From positions 1 through 64,000 of IMG/VR virus record IMGVR_UViG_3300028597_000010: a DNA stretch of 64,000 bases; one strand, written 5' to 3'. Below are positions 7,732-16,329 of this stretch, piece by piece (position 1 is the first letter of the stretch; every line of letters begins with the position of its first letter). This DNA comes from a virus. Position numbers and translations under genes: made by a program. A model generated the notes under the pieces. That model had not been told where the DNA came from. It did no database searches and saw only the letters and a list, made by a program, of their open reading frames with translations.

Positions 7732-9243
7732 TTATTGCCCCAGCTCTGCCTTGTTCAGCACACGCAGATTAGCCGCTGCACTGGTATGGATGTAGATGAA
7801 TTCATTTGTCTTCACCAACGTGTTGTAACGGAGCCCCGTAGCGTTACGAGTATCCACAGCAACCCACACCTCTACATCTGGATCTTCTACCGAGTTGAAA
7901 GCATTGCGTTCTGGAATGTCATACCCAACCGACAACATGATAGGCACAGGCTTAACCGCTTTAGGGTGGTCGACCAGTACCTTGAATGATGTCTTCAACT
8001 GTGTAAATTCAGGATGCAGTTTAAGCTTCACTACGCCCTTGCCGTTTTCTTCCTTGACGTACACTTGATCGGTGATGTTGTAGAACTTGGTGTGTCCGAA
8101 CTGGTTGTTCTCATCCTTCTTCAAGAACGATTCCAACTGGAAGTCCATGACATCCAAGAACTCGCGTACACGGTACGACATCATTACCGGTTTGATCAGC
8201 TCGATCAGGACTGGCTTACCGTTACCTTTAGTAACCGGAGAGACCAGATCCGTATTTTGCGGAACAGCCGGAATGGTGTCGATCATGCGCGCTACATCTT
8301 TGCCGGTCAGGTTGTTCAATGTCCCAGCAGACAGATACCCATCAGGGTTAGCGATCTTCTTGGAAGTGAACTCAAACAACTTGTCCAGCAACTGAATCGG
8401 TTTCAGGGTATAGAGTTTGGAGTAGGTCACGTCCGGTGTGATCTTTCCGTAGTAGTTCTTGTCCGGCTCCACTTTACCGAAGCCATACACGCGGAAACCA
8501 TTGAGCAGCTTGTAGAAGTCAACAGCATTACCGGTCTGAAAGTACCAGCGTGTTGCACTGACGATCTTGTTGAAATCCGATTCAGGATTTTCATACTCTT
8601 TACGAGTCATGATCGAGAGGCTAATGCCTTTCAGGTGACCGATAACAGTACCGACTTCCGCCAACTCCAATTGCTTGTGCGCGAGACGATTGCCCAAACC
8701 GCCTTCTGCCGCACCCGCTAGATCGAAGATAACCTTGCGATCCTTCCCATCTGTAGCAATAGCAGTCACCAAGGCTAGACATTCCTTGGCCAGGTCAATT
8801 TCAGAAGCAGACAACACGTGAGTGCCCAGCTTAACCCCTTCCTTATCCAGCTGAGCTGGTTTGAGGCGGCTGAGTACTTCCAATTCACGATGAGGAGTAA
8901 TGACGCACAGGTTCTTGTACACTGACTGATTAACAACAAACGGTTCGAGTACAGCCTTGAACCCAGACAGCATACTTTCGATGACACTAGCAGAACCGCA
9001 AACCGTCAAACTGATGATGTCATTAACGACCACCACTGTGTTAGGCTTCTGCTTGTTGCCGGTGTAATACCCTGTAGAAGTCGCTACATCCTTGGCCAGC
9101 TTCTTCTTACCCTCTTGAGCGATGTCATAGGTGTAACCATGACCACCCAAGTAATGAAATCGTTTATGTTTTCCCTCTGCTGCTTCCAAAGCATTTGCAA
9201 TCAAATAAACAACCATGTTTATTGTCGGAGTGATTTCGTCCAT
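7732..9243 (-). CDS. Large hypothetical protein
   Basis: A 503-residue protein not recognised. The N-terminal part holds GGHGYTYD and a hydrophobic strand (NTVVVVNDIISLTV). The central and C-terminal parts are mixed alpha/beta, with a late segment of regular beta strands (VPIMLSVGYD, VEVWVAVDT). There is no signal peptide and no clear nucleotide-binding motif. The ATG follows AAGGACTGCCTGCG. It forms a leftward unit with or just after the 9280-9765 gene, and lies beside probable structural genes, so a virion role is possible. Confidence 0.8.
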   Translation of the reverse strand: MDEITPTINMVVYLIANALEAAEGKHKRFHYLGGHGYTYDIAQEGKKKLAKDVATSTGYYTGNKQKPNTVVVVNDIISLTVCGSASVIESMLSGFKAVLEPFVVNQSVYKNLCVITPHRELEVLSRLKPAQLDKEGVKLGTHVLSASEIDLAKECLALVTAIATDGKDRKVIFDLAGAAEGGLGNRLAHKQLELAEVGTVIGHLKGISLSIMTRKEYENPESDFNKIVSATRWYFQTGNAVDFYKLLNGFRVYGFGKVEPDKNYYGKITPDVTYSKLYTLKPIQLLDKLFEFTSKKIANPDGYLSAGTLNNLTGKDVARMIDTIPAVPQNTDLVSPVTKGNGKPVLIELIKPVMMSYRVREFLDVMDFQLESFLKKDENNQFGHTKFYNITDQVYVKEENGKGVVKLKLHPEFTQLKTSFKVLVDHPKAVKPVPIMLSVGYDIPERNAFNSVEDPDVEVWVAVDTRNATGLRYNTLVKTNEFIYIHTSAAANLRVLNKAELGQ

Positions 9244-9279
9244 CGCAGGCAGTCCTTAAGAGGTGTTGATACACATTAA

Positions 9280-9765
9280 TTAGTGCTGCGGTGAACTTTT
9301 AGCTTTAGGCGTTTTACCGAGACTGAGAGCCATATCTGTCAGTGCCTTATTGTTCACCCGTAACAACTGATTCTCATCGAGGACCTGTACCAAGTGTAGC
9401 CTGAGCCAATGGTTCTCTTCATCCAGATGAGCCGTGTTCTTGAGCAACAGGATATTTTCTTGCTTTATCGTCGAGTTTTGCTCGGAGAGCACCTCGTTAA
9501 TACGAATGAATCCCTTGATGGGCCCTCCACTATCCCCATCGAACAAGAGATTCACTTTAGAAATACCCACCTCCATGTCTGACACTTCCATCCGCAGATT
9601 AAGGTTAGCAACCGCAAGGCTAGTGACCACAACCAGTAGAACAGAGACCAGGAAAATAGAAGTTTTTAGCGCTGACGTTAACTGCTCTTCAAGTGTCGCA
9701 CCCTTTGTTAACGCTAGGACAAATTCTATGAATCTGTTGGTTAGCTCTTTAAAGACCGCTAACAT
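9280..9765 (-). CDS. Membrane-anchored coiled-coil protein
   Basis: A 161-residue protein. The start is the ATG at 9765 with AAGGATAG before it; an upstream GTG would overlap the divergent gene. Residues about 34-55 form one strong transmembrane helix (IFLVSVLLVVVTSLAVA). Residues 95-145 show a leucine/asparagine-rich coiled coil (ENILLLKNTAHL, ENQLLRVNN). One helix plus an extended coiled coil resembles the layout of inner-membrane spanins, but no lysis partner is seen, so this is only a possibility. Confidence 0.7.
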   Translation of the reverse strand: MLAVFKELTNRFIEFVLALTKGATLEEQLTSALKTSIFLVSVLLVVVTSLAVANLNLRMEVSDMEVGISKVNLLFDGDSGGPIKGFIRINEVLSEQNSTIKQENILLLKNTAHLDEENHWLRLHLVQVLDENQLLRVNNKALTDMALSLGKTPKAKSSPQH

Positions 9766-9796
9766 GGGACTATCCTTACACGAAGAGGTGAGAGTT

Positions 9797-11140
9797 ATGA
9801 GCACTGTAGTTTATTTATCGTTTGGCAGTATATCACCACTCTACAATAACGCACTAGAAAGTTTGTCACCTATTGGTGAACTTTCCAACAAATCCCGGAC
9901 CTATGCAAGAGACCCGGGGGTTTTCGCCAATGACAACGCTGCCAGTGTTACAGAGCTCTTCAACTTCTTGAGCCAAAACAATAACGTCGATATCAAGATG
10001 CCGGCCAACTTGGCTCTTGTTCAAATCAATATCGGCGACTGGCTGTATGCCCAAGCAAAGCAGGGTAACATTACTAGCAGCCGTCCTGGCACCCTAGCGC
10101 TGTTGCAAGCGACCTTTTCGAACAATATCGAAATTACCGATATCGGCGAGATGGTAACCGACAACACCATCTGGTTCCCAAGTTTCATCCACGGTACTCA
10201 CACTGTTGGCGCCGCTAAACACGAGTTCTACCTGTGGTTCGCTGACGCCTATTTCCAGGATCAGTACCCTGTTGTAAAGTTCACAGTTTGCCACCCTCTC
10301 CCAATCGGCGAGATGGACTTCCTGATGAACGCGAACTACAAGCAGATCGAAGCCCGCTTTGATCTCGAAACGCCCGATGTAATTGAAGATCGGACCCATG
10401 CTCTGACCAACCAAGCGGCCTGGCCTTACACTGAGCGCAAGGTTCTTGGCTTCCAGATCTTGGACCTGATCAACACCCCTAATTACAATATGGGGTATTG
10501 GCGCTTCGTAGCGTGGGGCAATAGCTCTGACGCGGAAGACCAGCTCTTCGAGCAGATCCAGAAAGAGATCCTGGACAACTCTCAGTTCGGTCGTCCTCGT
10601 TGGGAAGAGAAGATCCCTGACCTTTTCAACCCGCTTGAGTTCTACGTGATTCCGTCGTTCGATCGGTATGGCCTTACCAACAAGACCAATGGCGCGAAGA
10701 ACTTTTCCCCAATTGCTGATCGTGAAACGATGCAGGTCTTGGTCGACAAGTACTTGACCCCGAACATGACGCCGGCTCACGTCATAAAATCCATGCAGAT
10801 CGTTCCTGTCCTCTATAAGTCGCTTAGCTGTGCCTTCGTGGCCAAGCTGAACAACCGCCCGGGGATGGAAAAGATCACTGCTTTGTTCCCTGATTACTCG
10901 TTGATCGAGTCGACTGACCCAGACTTCGACCTGATGAATAGCGCCACCATGGAGTTCATTCGTCAGATGGAAAACCTGTTGGCTGCGGCTGAGGTAGTTA
11001 CTCCTACCAGCTTGCCTCCAACTGGTGTTACCCGGGTTATGCGTTTCGGTCAGGTCTATGTGGCTCGTCGTATCGGGAAAGTAAAGATCCTGGTAATGAC
11101 CCGCTACCAAATGCTACAAGACGGCGTTGTGAGTGAATAA
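9797..11140 (+). CDS. Probable virion structural protein
   Basis: A 447-residue protein begun at the ATG at 9797, behind GAAGAGGTGAGAG. An upstream open stretch is antisense to the membrane protein and is discarded. The sequence is beta-rich and aromatic with no enzyme motif, typical of head or tail proteins. It is followed 2 nt later by a second rightward gene, forming a two-gene late unit closed by a hairpin. Role inferred from orientation and composition only. Confidence 0.8.
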   Translation: MSTVVYLSFGSISPLYNNALESLSPIGELSNKSRTYARDPGVFANDNAASVTELFNFLSQNNNVDIKMPANLALVQINIGDWLYAQAKQGNITSSRPGTLALLQATFSNNIEITDIGEMVTDNTIWFPSFIHGTHTVGAAKHEFYLWFADAYFQDQYPVVKFTVCHPLPIGEMDFLMNANYKQIEARFDLETPDVIEDRTHALTNQAAWPYTERKVLGFQILDLINTPNYNMGYWRFVAWGNSSDAEDQLFEQIQKEILDNSQFGRPRWEEKIPDLFNPLEFYVIPSFDRYGLTNKTNGAKNFSPIADRETMQVLVDKYLTPNMTPAHVIKSMQIVPVLYKSLSCAFVAKLNNRPGMEKITALFPDYSLIESTDPDFDLMNSATMEFIRQMENLLAAAEVVTPTSLPPTGVTRVMRFGQVYVARRIGKVKILVMTRYQMLQDGVVSE

Positions 11141-11142
11141 CC

Positions 11143-11784
11143 ATGGCTGACAAAAACATCATCCCCGCGATTCATGCTGCGGGACGATTTGAAGCATCTG
11201 CTCCGTTTAACACCATTGTTGATCAGAGCAAGTACTACACCGTTGAAGCGACCCGTACCATCTTCGAGATGGAACAGGCTAAGCTCGACCTGTACACGCT
11301 GGTGTTCGCACCGGTGGGTGTTGTCGCCGAGGATTACCCTACTGTGCTGGCTCGTGCCAAAGCAGCAGACGCGATCATCGTTTCCTTGATGGACCGTAAC
11401 GGGATTCCTGTTTACGTTCCTACTACTTACCTGACCTCGTTTCCTCTGGTCGATGGTGTGTCGTATGAACGTATGTGCATTGTGGCTGACGTGGGCGCCG
11501 TTCCTCCGAGCATGCAACAAACCCTGCAACAGGCAATGGACCACATGGCCAACTACCTGCTGACAACTGTTGGTATTACCGCCCGCGTTACATTGGGTAC
11601 GATCCCGACTGTTGGTTACACCAGCCAAGCGCAAGCAGACGCCTACGAGAATACCCGCAAGGGTAAGATCACTGACGCGAGTAATGATGTAGCCAAGGTA
11701 AATGCCCTGACTGCTCAGCTGGCCGCAGCTCAAGCATACAACCTTGAGTTGGAAGCAGCCTTGGCTGCCGCTACAGCACCTTAA
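11143..11784 (+). CDS. Probable virion structural protein
   Basis: A 213-residue protein starting 2 nt after the previous stop, so translated with it. Residues 1-150 are beta-rich. The end is a helical, alanine-rich coiled-coil tail (LTAQLAAAQAYNLELEAALAA), a common trimerisation or anchoring element in tail proteins. No enzymatic motif is seen and family is unknown. Confidence 0.8.
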   Translation: MADKNIIPAIHAAGRFEASAPFNTIVDQSKYYTVEATRTIFEMEQAKLDLYTLVFAPVGVVAEDYPTVLARAKAADAIIVSLMDRNGIPVYVPTTYLTSFPLVDGVSYERMCIVADVGAVPPSMQQTLQQAMDHMANYLLTTVGITARVTLGTIPTVGYTSQAQADAYENTRKGKITDASNDVAKVNALTAQLAAAQAYNLELEAALAAATAP

Positions 11785-11824
11785 TGGTGTAGCCTTCCAT
11801 TGATACGCAATTGCAGCCATAGCG

Positions 11825-11855
11825 CCCCTAGCAGCCTGTTAAGGGCTGCTAGGGG
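11825..11855. terminator. Bidirectional terminator
   Basis: A 12-bp stem, CCCCTAGCAGCC with GGCTGCTAGGGG, around loop TGTTAAG, between convergent stops at 11784 and 11870. Confidence 0.8.
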
Positions 11856-11869
11856 TACTGGGTTGTTCG

Positions 11870-13063
11870 TTACACCTGACGGATAGAACCAATCGCGATA
11901 CCGTCATCACCTTCTACTACTTGACGCCAAGTATAAGGTTTGATGTACGGGTTCGGAGTGTCCAGCAGATACGCATACAGCGCTTCTACGAAGGACTGGG
12001 TGTAGCGGTTGTACAAACCGTTCTTGAAGTCCAGCTCGGCAACGTCGTTGATAGCCGTTGGCATCGAGTTGTCGTCGTGGTACTGGTAAACCACCCACTC
12101 GTTCAAGTCGAGACCGATGTTGCCACCGTGCTTGGTCAGACGAGCGATAACGTCGTTGGCGACGCCTTCCATGATTTCCATACCGTGCTCGGCGCTGTAG
12201 CCGTAGATGCGCTTGAGGAAGTGACTGGCCGCCATCAGCTGGATCTTCAGTTCAGCATCGAAGATGTCTTGGATGACTACGTCGGTGGAGATCATTCCGC
12301 GGTAACGCTTGATCATGCGGTTGATCTGGTTCGACGCATGGCCGATACGCTTGACGTTGACCTGGACGATCTTGTTGTACATGTACCAGTCGTCGAGATC
12401 GATGACCGAATCACCCAGAGACACTTCACCACTTTCAGGCAGCTTCGGATAAACACGGTCTAGGCCGATGTTCATTTTCTGGAAGAAGTCGACACCCTTG
12501 AAGCTCAGGTACAGGTCGTGGTCTTTCTGCTTGATGATGTGACCCAGCTTGTCGGCGAGGTGTGTAACGTACGCACACTTCTCACGCATCTCAGCGGCCA
12601 TACGGGCGCAGACAGAGTAAACCTGAGTGAAGTCACCATCGGTCAAGTGCTCCCAGCCGTAGACCTGATTCTGGACGCTGGTGAGGATGTCCATAGGCAA
12701 CTCTATAGGCATCTTGGTGACAGTGCGCTTCCAGTGCTTACGAACCATCTCGACGCACTGGTTAGGACGGTCACACCACTCTTTATGCGGGCTCTCATCT
12801 TCCCAACTGGTAATGAAGTAATCGTACAGAGAGTCCTGGATAACGAAGGTGTAAGACTTGCCAGCCCATTCAAAACGAATGAACTTGACTTCGACAGTGT
12901 CAGCCAACCCTTGGTAGGTATAGATGTCTGGCATGTGACCAAAGCCAAACTCCGGGTACATGCGGTAGAAGAAATTCCGCAGTGCATTGATTTCGTTGAA
13001 CGCGTCATCCGACAAGGTTTTACCGCGTGCTTCTGCTTCTGCCACTGTCCACAATTTGAACAT
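11870..13063 (-). CDS. Hypothetical protein, single-gene unit
   Basis: A 397-residue protein. The ATG at 13063 (MFKLWT) is preferred because AAAAGGGAAACC precedes it; an earlier TTG in the same frame has no such site. It is mainly helical, with aromatic-rich segments (WVVYQYHDDN) near the C-terminus. No motif identifies it. Its start faces that of the intein gene with only 29 nt between, so any two promoters there must overlap. Confidence 0.8.
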   Translation of the reverse strand: MFKLWTVAEAEARGKTLSDDAFNEINALRNFFYRMYPEFGFGHMPDIYTYQGLADTVEVKFIRFEWAGKSYTFVIQDSLYDYFITSWEDESPHKEWCDRPNQCVEMVRKHWKRTVTKMPIELPMDILTSVQNQVYGWEHLTDGDFTQVYSVCARMAAEMREKCAYVTHLADKLGHIIKQKDHDLYLSFKGVDFFQKMNIGLDRVYPKLPESGEVSLGDSVIDLDDWYMYNKIVQVNVKRIGHASNQINRMIKRYRGMISTDVVIQDIFDAELKIQLMAASHFLKRIYGYSAEHGMEIMEGVANDVIARLTKHGGNIGLDLNEWVVYQYHDDNSMPTAINDVAELDFKNGLYNRYTQSFVEALYAYLLDTPNPYIKPYTWRQVVEGDDGIAIGSIRQV

Positions 13064-13092
13064 TATTGGTTTCCCTTTTAAGGACAAGGTTT

Positions 13093-13926
13093 ATGGTAAA
13101 CATCTTCGCTAGTGGCAAAGCTATGCCACTTCATACCCTGGTAAAGACACCAGGGGGCTGGACAAGACTTGGCGACCTTAAGATAGGCGACCAAGTGATC
13201 GGGCCTAAGGGGAACGTAGCGAACATCACTAATTGTTTCCCTCAGGGTGTTACTGAATGCTTTCGGTTTACCTTAGAGGATGGCCGCACAGCTGATTCTC
13301 ACCCACTACATCTTTGGCAAGTACACGAAGCCGAGCCGAGTGCACAGGGGTACGTTACGACCACCCAAGATATTGTCGGGCACTTCGATCAGTTCTGTTA
13401 CTACTTGCCGGTAGTGGGGGAGGTAGGGGGGACTAGCATTGCTACGGTGGGCCTCGACCGTGACCTCCATCAGCTGGCGGCTTCCCTTGTTTCATCTGGT
13501 ATAGTTATAGACAACCCAGTGATGGAACTCTCATATGGAGATCGCTACGCACTTGCAGAACGTATGATCGAACTATCCGGTGTTCATATATCGGAGAGAG
13601 GTGTCAGTGTCCTGATGGAAAACCAGACAGGAGCTGCTAACTTCAAGGAGCTCATGTGGAGCCTTGGGGGCGTCGCTACGCTAGACCCGTATGAAGCACT
13701 GTATCGGGTTGAATTCAAGCACAGGGACATCGTAGGGCTCGTAGACGGGCTACTGGGTGACAGCTTGGGTTCTATCATTGACTTGAGTCTGTACGAAGAC
13801 GTCAAACTCAAGATTGTTTCCTTTGAACAACTCAAACCCATGGAAACAGCTTGCATCAGCATTGACGGCGAAGACAGCTTGTACATCATAGACGACTGGG
13901 TCGTTACACATAATAGTTTCTCCTGA
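13093..13926 (+). CDS. Solitary intein with vestigial P-loop exteins
   Basis: A 277-residue protein that is almost wholly intein. Residues 1-9 (MVNIFASGK) are the N-extein and residues 275-277 (SFS) the C-extein. Excision of residues 10-274 would leave MVNIFASGKSFS, a P-loop-like GKS peptide. Block A lies at 10-22 with LGDLKIGDQV at 26-35. Block B is TLEDGRTADSHPLHLW (60-75). The C-terminal blocks are ACISIDG (253-259) and VVTHN (270-274) followed by Ser275. Residue 1 of the intein is Ala, not Cys or Ser. W75, C254 and T272 fit the Trp-Cys-Thr set of class 3 inteins, which splice without an N-terminal nucleophile. The middle resembles a decayed LAGLIDADG endonuclease (YYLPVVG, FKELMWSLGGVAT) without an acidic active-site motif. 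The ATG at 13093 follows AAGGACAAGG. This is a free-standing gene, not an insert in a helicase or terminase. Confidence 0.85.
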   Translation: MVNIFASGKAMPLHTLVKTPGGWTRLGDLKIGDQVIGPKGNVANITNCFPQGVTECFRFTLEDGRTADSHPLHLWQVHEAEPSAQGYVTTTQDIVGHFDQFCYYLPVVGEVGGTSIATVGLDRDLHQLAASLVSSGIVIDNPVMELSYGDRYALAERMIELSGVHISERGVSVLMENQTGAANFKELMWSLGGVATLDPYEALYRVEFKHRDIVGLVDGLLGDSLGSIIDLSLYEDVKLKIVSFEQLKPMETACISIDGEDSLYIIDDWVVTHNSFS

Positions 13927-13947
13927 GACAAAAAAAGAAACCACAAC

Positions 13948-13986
13948 TATAACCCTCCTACCCCATCAAGGGGTAGGAGGGTTATA
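13948..13986. terminator. Bidirectional terminator (TATAAC family)
   Basis: A 17-bp perfect stem beginning TATAACCCTCCTACCCC around loop ATCAA, between the intein gene and the convergent 14000-14242 gene. Both flanks are A- or T-rich. Confidence 0.85.
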
Positions 13987-13999
13987 AGGAATCTTTAGT

Positions 14000-14242
14000 T
14001 TAGAGCATTACCGAGTTGCTACCGATAATGGCAGTCTCTTCTTGGCGAAGTTTCTTGACTTCTTCGCGGAGGGCACGACCGACAGCTTTCATCTGGTCCA
14101 TCACCCGTACATTCACCGCACTACGGAACACGCCCACTCGCAGGTTATAACCGGCGGAGAGGATTTGGTGCTTGCAGCCTTTGTAAGTTTGTGCTTCTTC
14201 GTTCAGCTTCTTGATCTGTTGACGAATGGTAGTACGGTCCAT
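14000..14242 (-). CDS. Small basic helical early protein
   Basis: An 80-residue protein, strongly basic in its first 60 residues (RQQIKKLNEE, REEVKKLRQE), with coiled-coil character. It is last in the five-gene early operon that starts at 15629. Function unknown; nucleic-acid or protein binding is plausible. Confidence 0.7.
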   Translation of the reverse strand: MDRTTIRQQIKKLNEEAQTYKGCKHQILSAGYNLRVGVFRSAVNVRVMDQMKAVGRALREEVKKLRQEETAIIGSNSVML

Positions 14243-14255
14243 GGTGAATCTCCTG

Positions 14256-14576
14256 CTAACGGTTTCTTAATGTATCGGGAAGTTTTCTAACCAGCTCTTG
14301 AAACTTGTCTGCCCACGCCGGTTTAGTGAACGCTAACATGTAACCACGTTTCTGCGTGCGACTGATTTCTTCATTCAGCTTTCTAGCAGAATCGCTAAGA
14401 CGATCGGCTGCTTCATTCAACTGAGCGTACGTCTTGTAACTGTAGATGTCCAGGATGTGTATGGTCCGTGCCTTACGCCGCAGAAGAATAATTTCACTCT
14501 CCAGTTCCGTTAAGGTACTGACCATCCGCTGAAGACTGTCCTCGTATTCCTTTGGACTAAGTATTCTGATGAACAT
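14256..14576 (-). CDS. Small helical early protein
   Basis: A 106-residue protein predicted to be almost all helix, with charged heptads (LTELESEIILLRRK, AADRLSDSARKL). It lies 13 nt upstream of the 14000-14242 gene in the same operon. Not recognised. Confidence 0.7.
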   Translation of the reverse strand: MFIRILSPKEYEDSLQRMVSTLTELESEIILLRRKARTIHILDIYSYKTYAQLNEAADRLSDSARKLNEEISRTQKRGYMLAFTKPAWADKFQELVRKLPDTLRNR

Positions 14577-14586
14577 CTTTACCCCC

Positions 14587-14853
14587 TTACAGTATCAGGA
14601 CGCCGTACTTGCCGGCGTATTCAGCAACCAGCTTATCGAGATCAAGCTGTACTTCTTTGGCAAACTGACGAGCAACAAAAGAATCACGAGGATCGACCGA
14701 AGAATGCACGAGGTCGGAATAAACATCCACGAGGTTCTGTTGAGTCTCGATAGCGCGACCCAGGTTCAGCCTATCTGCCAAGGCGATTGCCTTAGGAGAC
14801 CGAACGTACTTGGCACCTTTGTCGTTGTTGAACAACTGAAGAACTTGACCCAT
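14587..14853 (-). CDS. Small early protein
   Basis: An 88-residue helical protein not recognised, third from the end of an early operon. It is charged, soluble, and has no signal peptide. The next gene starts 10 nt downstream. Confidence 0.7.
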   Translation of the reverse strand: MGQVLQLFNNDKGAKYVRSPKAIALADRLNLGRAIETQQNLVDVYSDLVHSSVDPRDSFVARQFAKEVQLDLDKLVAEYAGKYGVLIL

Positions 14854-14857
14854 GGTG

Positions 14858-15157
14858 TTACTCCTTTTCGCTCATGAGCTTGAGCAGGGATGGACTGGAT
14901 TTAACCAATGGACTCATGTCCACCTCGAAGCGACCGCCCTTACGGACGTGCAGAACACCCAGCTGAAAACCAAATTCATCGCTGGTGATCTCAATGAAAT
15001 CGCCCTCGTTACAATAGGTCATCGCCAGTTGCAACATCCTGGGCATAGCGGTATCGAAGTAAGCATAGCGACGCGCCATGATCACTTCTTTACTCTTACC
15101 ACGCATCATGGTAGCGACAATACGACGACGACCGGTAACGTTAACTTCATTGCTCAT
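14858..15157 (-). CDS. Small early protein
   Basis: A 99-residue protein. The ATG at 15157 follows the leader AAGGATACTGTT, which recurs before several early genes. The N-terminus is basic (GRRRIVATMMRGKSK) and the rest mixed alpha/beta. Unknown function. Confidence 0.7.
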   Translation of the reverse strand: MSNEVNVTGRRRIVATMMRGKSKEVIMARRYAYFDTAMPRMLQLAMTYCNEGDFIEITSDEFGFQLGVLHVRKGGRFEVDMSPLVKSSPSLLKLMSEKE

Positions 15158-15203
15158 AACAGTATCCTTGTACAAAGAGAGGGTGGTGGAGTGGAGAAGC
15201 AGA

Positions 15204-15629
15204 TCAGAACTTGGAATGTTCGATCTGCTCTGGAGTCATGTCGAGGTAGAACTCATCGATAGTCTGATGAGCGTTCTCTACATGACCGTTACGATAGGTC
15301 TCCAGCCAACGGACCTTGTGGCGCACCCCAGTCCAACGACCGCCATTAAGCTTGGAGAACGCGATGGCCAGAGGTCGCAAGTCTCCCTTTGCAAATGCAT
15401 GGAAAGTCTTACGGTCGTTACCCATCTCCACATCCACATTGAAGTCCAGCAAGAACGCCGGAACTTCTTCCACCACAGTGTACGGGAGCTTGAACATCTC
15501 CATGTACCACTGCTCGGCACAGAACTTAATGCCATCCAACTCACCCATGACTTGTTTGCCATAGTTGAGTTCGAAACCTTCCTCACCCTTGCGGATCAGA
15601 ACCTGAGGTTGCAATTTATTACTTTCCAT
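15204..15629 (-). CDS. First gene of an early operon, unknown function
   Basis: A 141-residue protein started at 15629, where GAGGATACTGTT precedes the ATG; longer in-frame starts would overlap the promoter. The fold looks mixed alpha/beta with several tryptophans. It stands 53 nt below a consensus early promoter, so it should be among the first genes expressed. Confidence 0.75.
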   Translation of the reverse strand: MESNKLQPQVLIRKGEEGFELNYGKQVMGELDGIKFCAEQWYMEMFKLPYTVVEEVPAFLLDFNVDVEMGNDRKTFHAFAKGDLRPLAIAFSKLNGGRWTGVRHKVRWLETYRNGHVENAHQTIDEFYLDMTPEQIEHSKF

Positions 15630-15681
15630 AACAGTATCCTCGAAGACCAATTGAAAGGTATTGATTACCTTTATCCTACTA

Positions 15682-15689
15682 GTAATATA
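15682..15689 (-). promoter_or_regulatory. phiKZ-type early promoter (TATATTAC)
   Basis: The minus strand reads GGGCCTATATTACTAGTAGG. It lies between the hairpin ending the upstream unit (15719-15747) and the operon starting at 15629. Confidence 0.75.
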
Positions 15690-15718
15690 GGCCCAAAAAC
15701 AAATGTATCTTAAATAAA

Positions 15719-15747
15719 CCATCCCATCCCAAATAGGGATAGGATGG
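15719..15747 (-). terminator. Terminator of early unit 15776-17109
   Basis: A CCATCCCATCCC stem with one mismatch and loop AAATA, directly after the 15776-16060 gene. The minus-strand continuation is T-rich (TTTATTTAAG). Confidence 0.75.
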
Positions 15748-15775
15748 CCTAGTGGTTATAATTAATTCGTGTTAT

Positions 15776-16060
15776 TTAACGCTCAAGAAACGCTTTCATT
15801 TCGTTGTACGTCTTACCGCACAAACCACCAGCTTCACGAGACAATCGCTCGTAATCTTCGTCACCTGCAACTTCCAGGTTGAAGTCGATACGGGCACAGG
15901 TCCGGGTGATATAGAACACACCACTTGCTGGGCCTTCGTCTTCGTGGTAAACCGAATAAACTTCTTCTTCCCCGTGCGCTGCGTTGAAAAGCACTTTACC
16001 AAGGATGACAGTTTTGTTCGATGTAGGGACTACGCCCTGTTCAACGATCGTTGATTGCAT
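15776..16060 (-). CDS. Small acidic early protein
   Basis: A 94-residue protein started at 16060 (MQSTIV) behind TAGGGAAC. Acidic clusters (HGEEEVYSVYHEDEG, DEDYERL) give it a low isoelectric point, as in many phage inhibitors of host DNA-binding enzymes; that role is speculative. It lies alone between two hairpins. Confidence 0.7.
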   Translation of the reverse strand: MQSTIVEQGVVPTSNKTVILGKVLFNAAHGEEEVYSVYHEDEGPASGVFYITRTCARIDFNLEVAGDEDYERLSREAGGLCGKTYNEMKAFLER

Positions 16061-16085
16061 TACATGTTCCCTATACAAGTTGGCA

Positions 16086-16110
16086 TTAGAGGAGGCCTCC
16101 CCTCCCCTAA
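16086..16110 (-). terminator. Weak hairpin after membrane-protein gene
   Basis: TTAGAGGAGG pairs with CCTCCCCTAA (one mismatch) right after the stop at 16115. No clear T run follows, so it may act as an RNA end-stabiliser. Confidence 0.45.
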
Positions 16111-16114
16111 AATG

Positions 16115-16327
16115 TTAGACCAGTCCGTATGCCAACATGATTTTCTCTACGATGAGGTACCAACCCCACGGAGGAAGACACACCGAAATGAGGGTGCTCC
16201 AGAACCCCTTGGCCAATACCCAACCAACAACCCAGCACACCAGAAACAAAAGAGCGGCTAGCGCTGAACCCGTACTGCAAGAAGCACTGAATCGCAGTGG
16301 TGGTTTTACTTCTTCATCGTTTTCCAT
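16115..16327 (-). CDS. Small two-helix membrane protein
   Basis: A 70-residue protein. An acidic soluble head (about 1-18) is followed by two hydrophobic helices, about 20-40 (ALAALLFLVCWVVGWVLA) and 44-66. It starts 2 nt after the preceding gene. Likely resides in the inner membrane; function unknown. Confidence 0.75.
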   Translation of the reverse strand: MENDEEVKPPLRFSASCSTGSALAALLFLVCWVVGWVLAKGFWSTLISVCLPPWGWYLIVEKIMLAYGLV

Positions 16328-16329
16328 GT

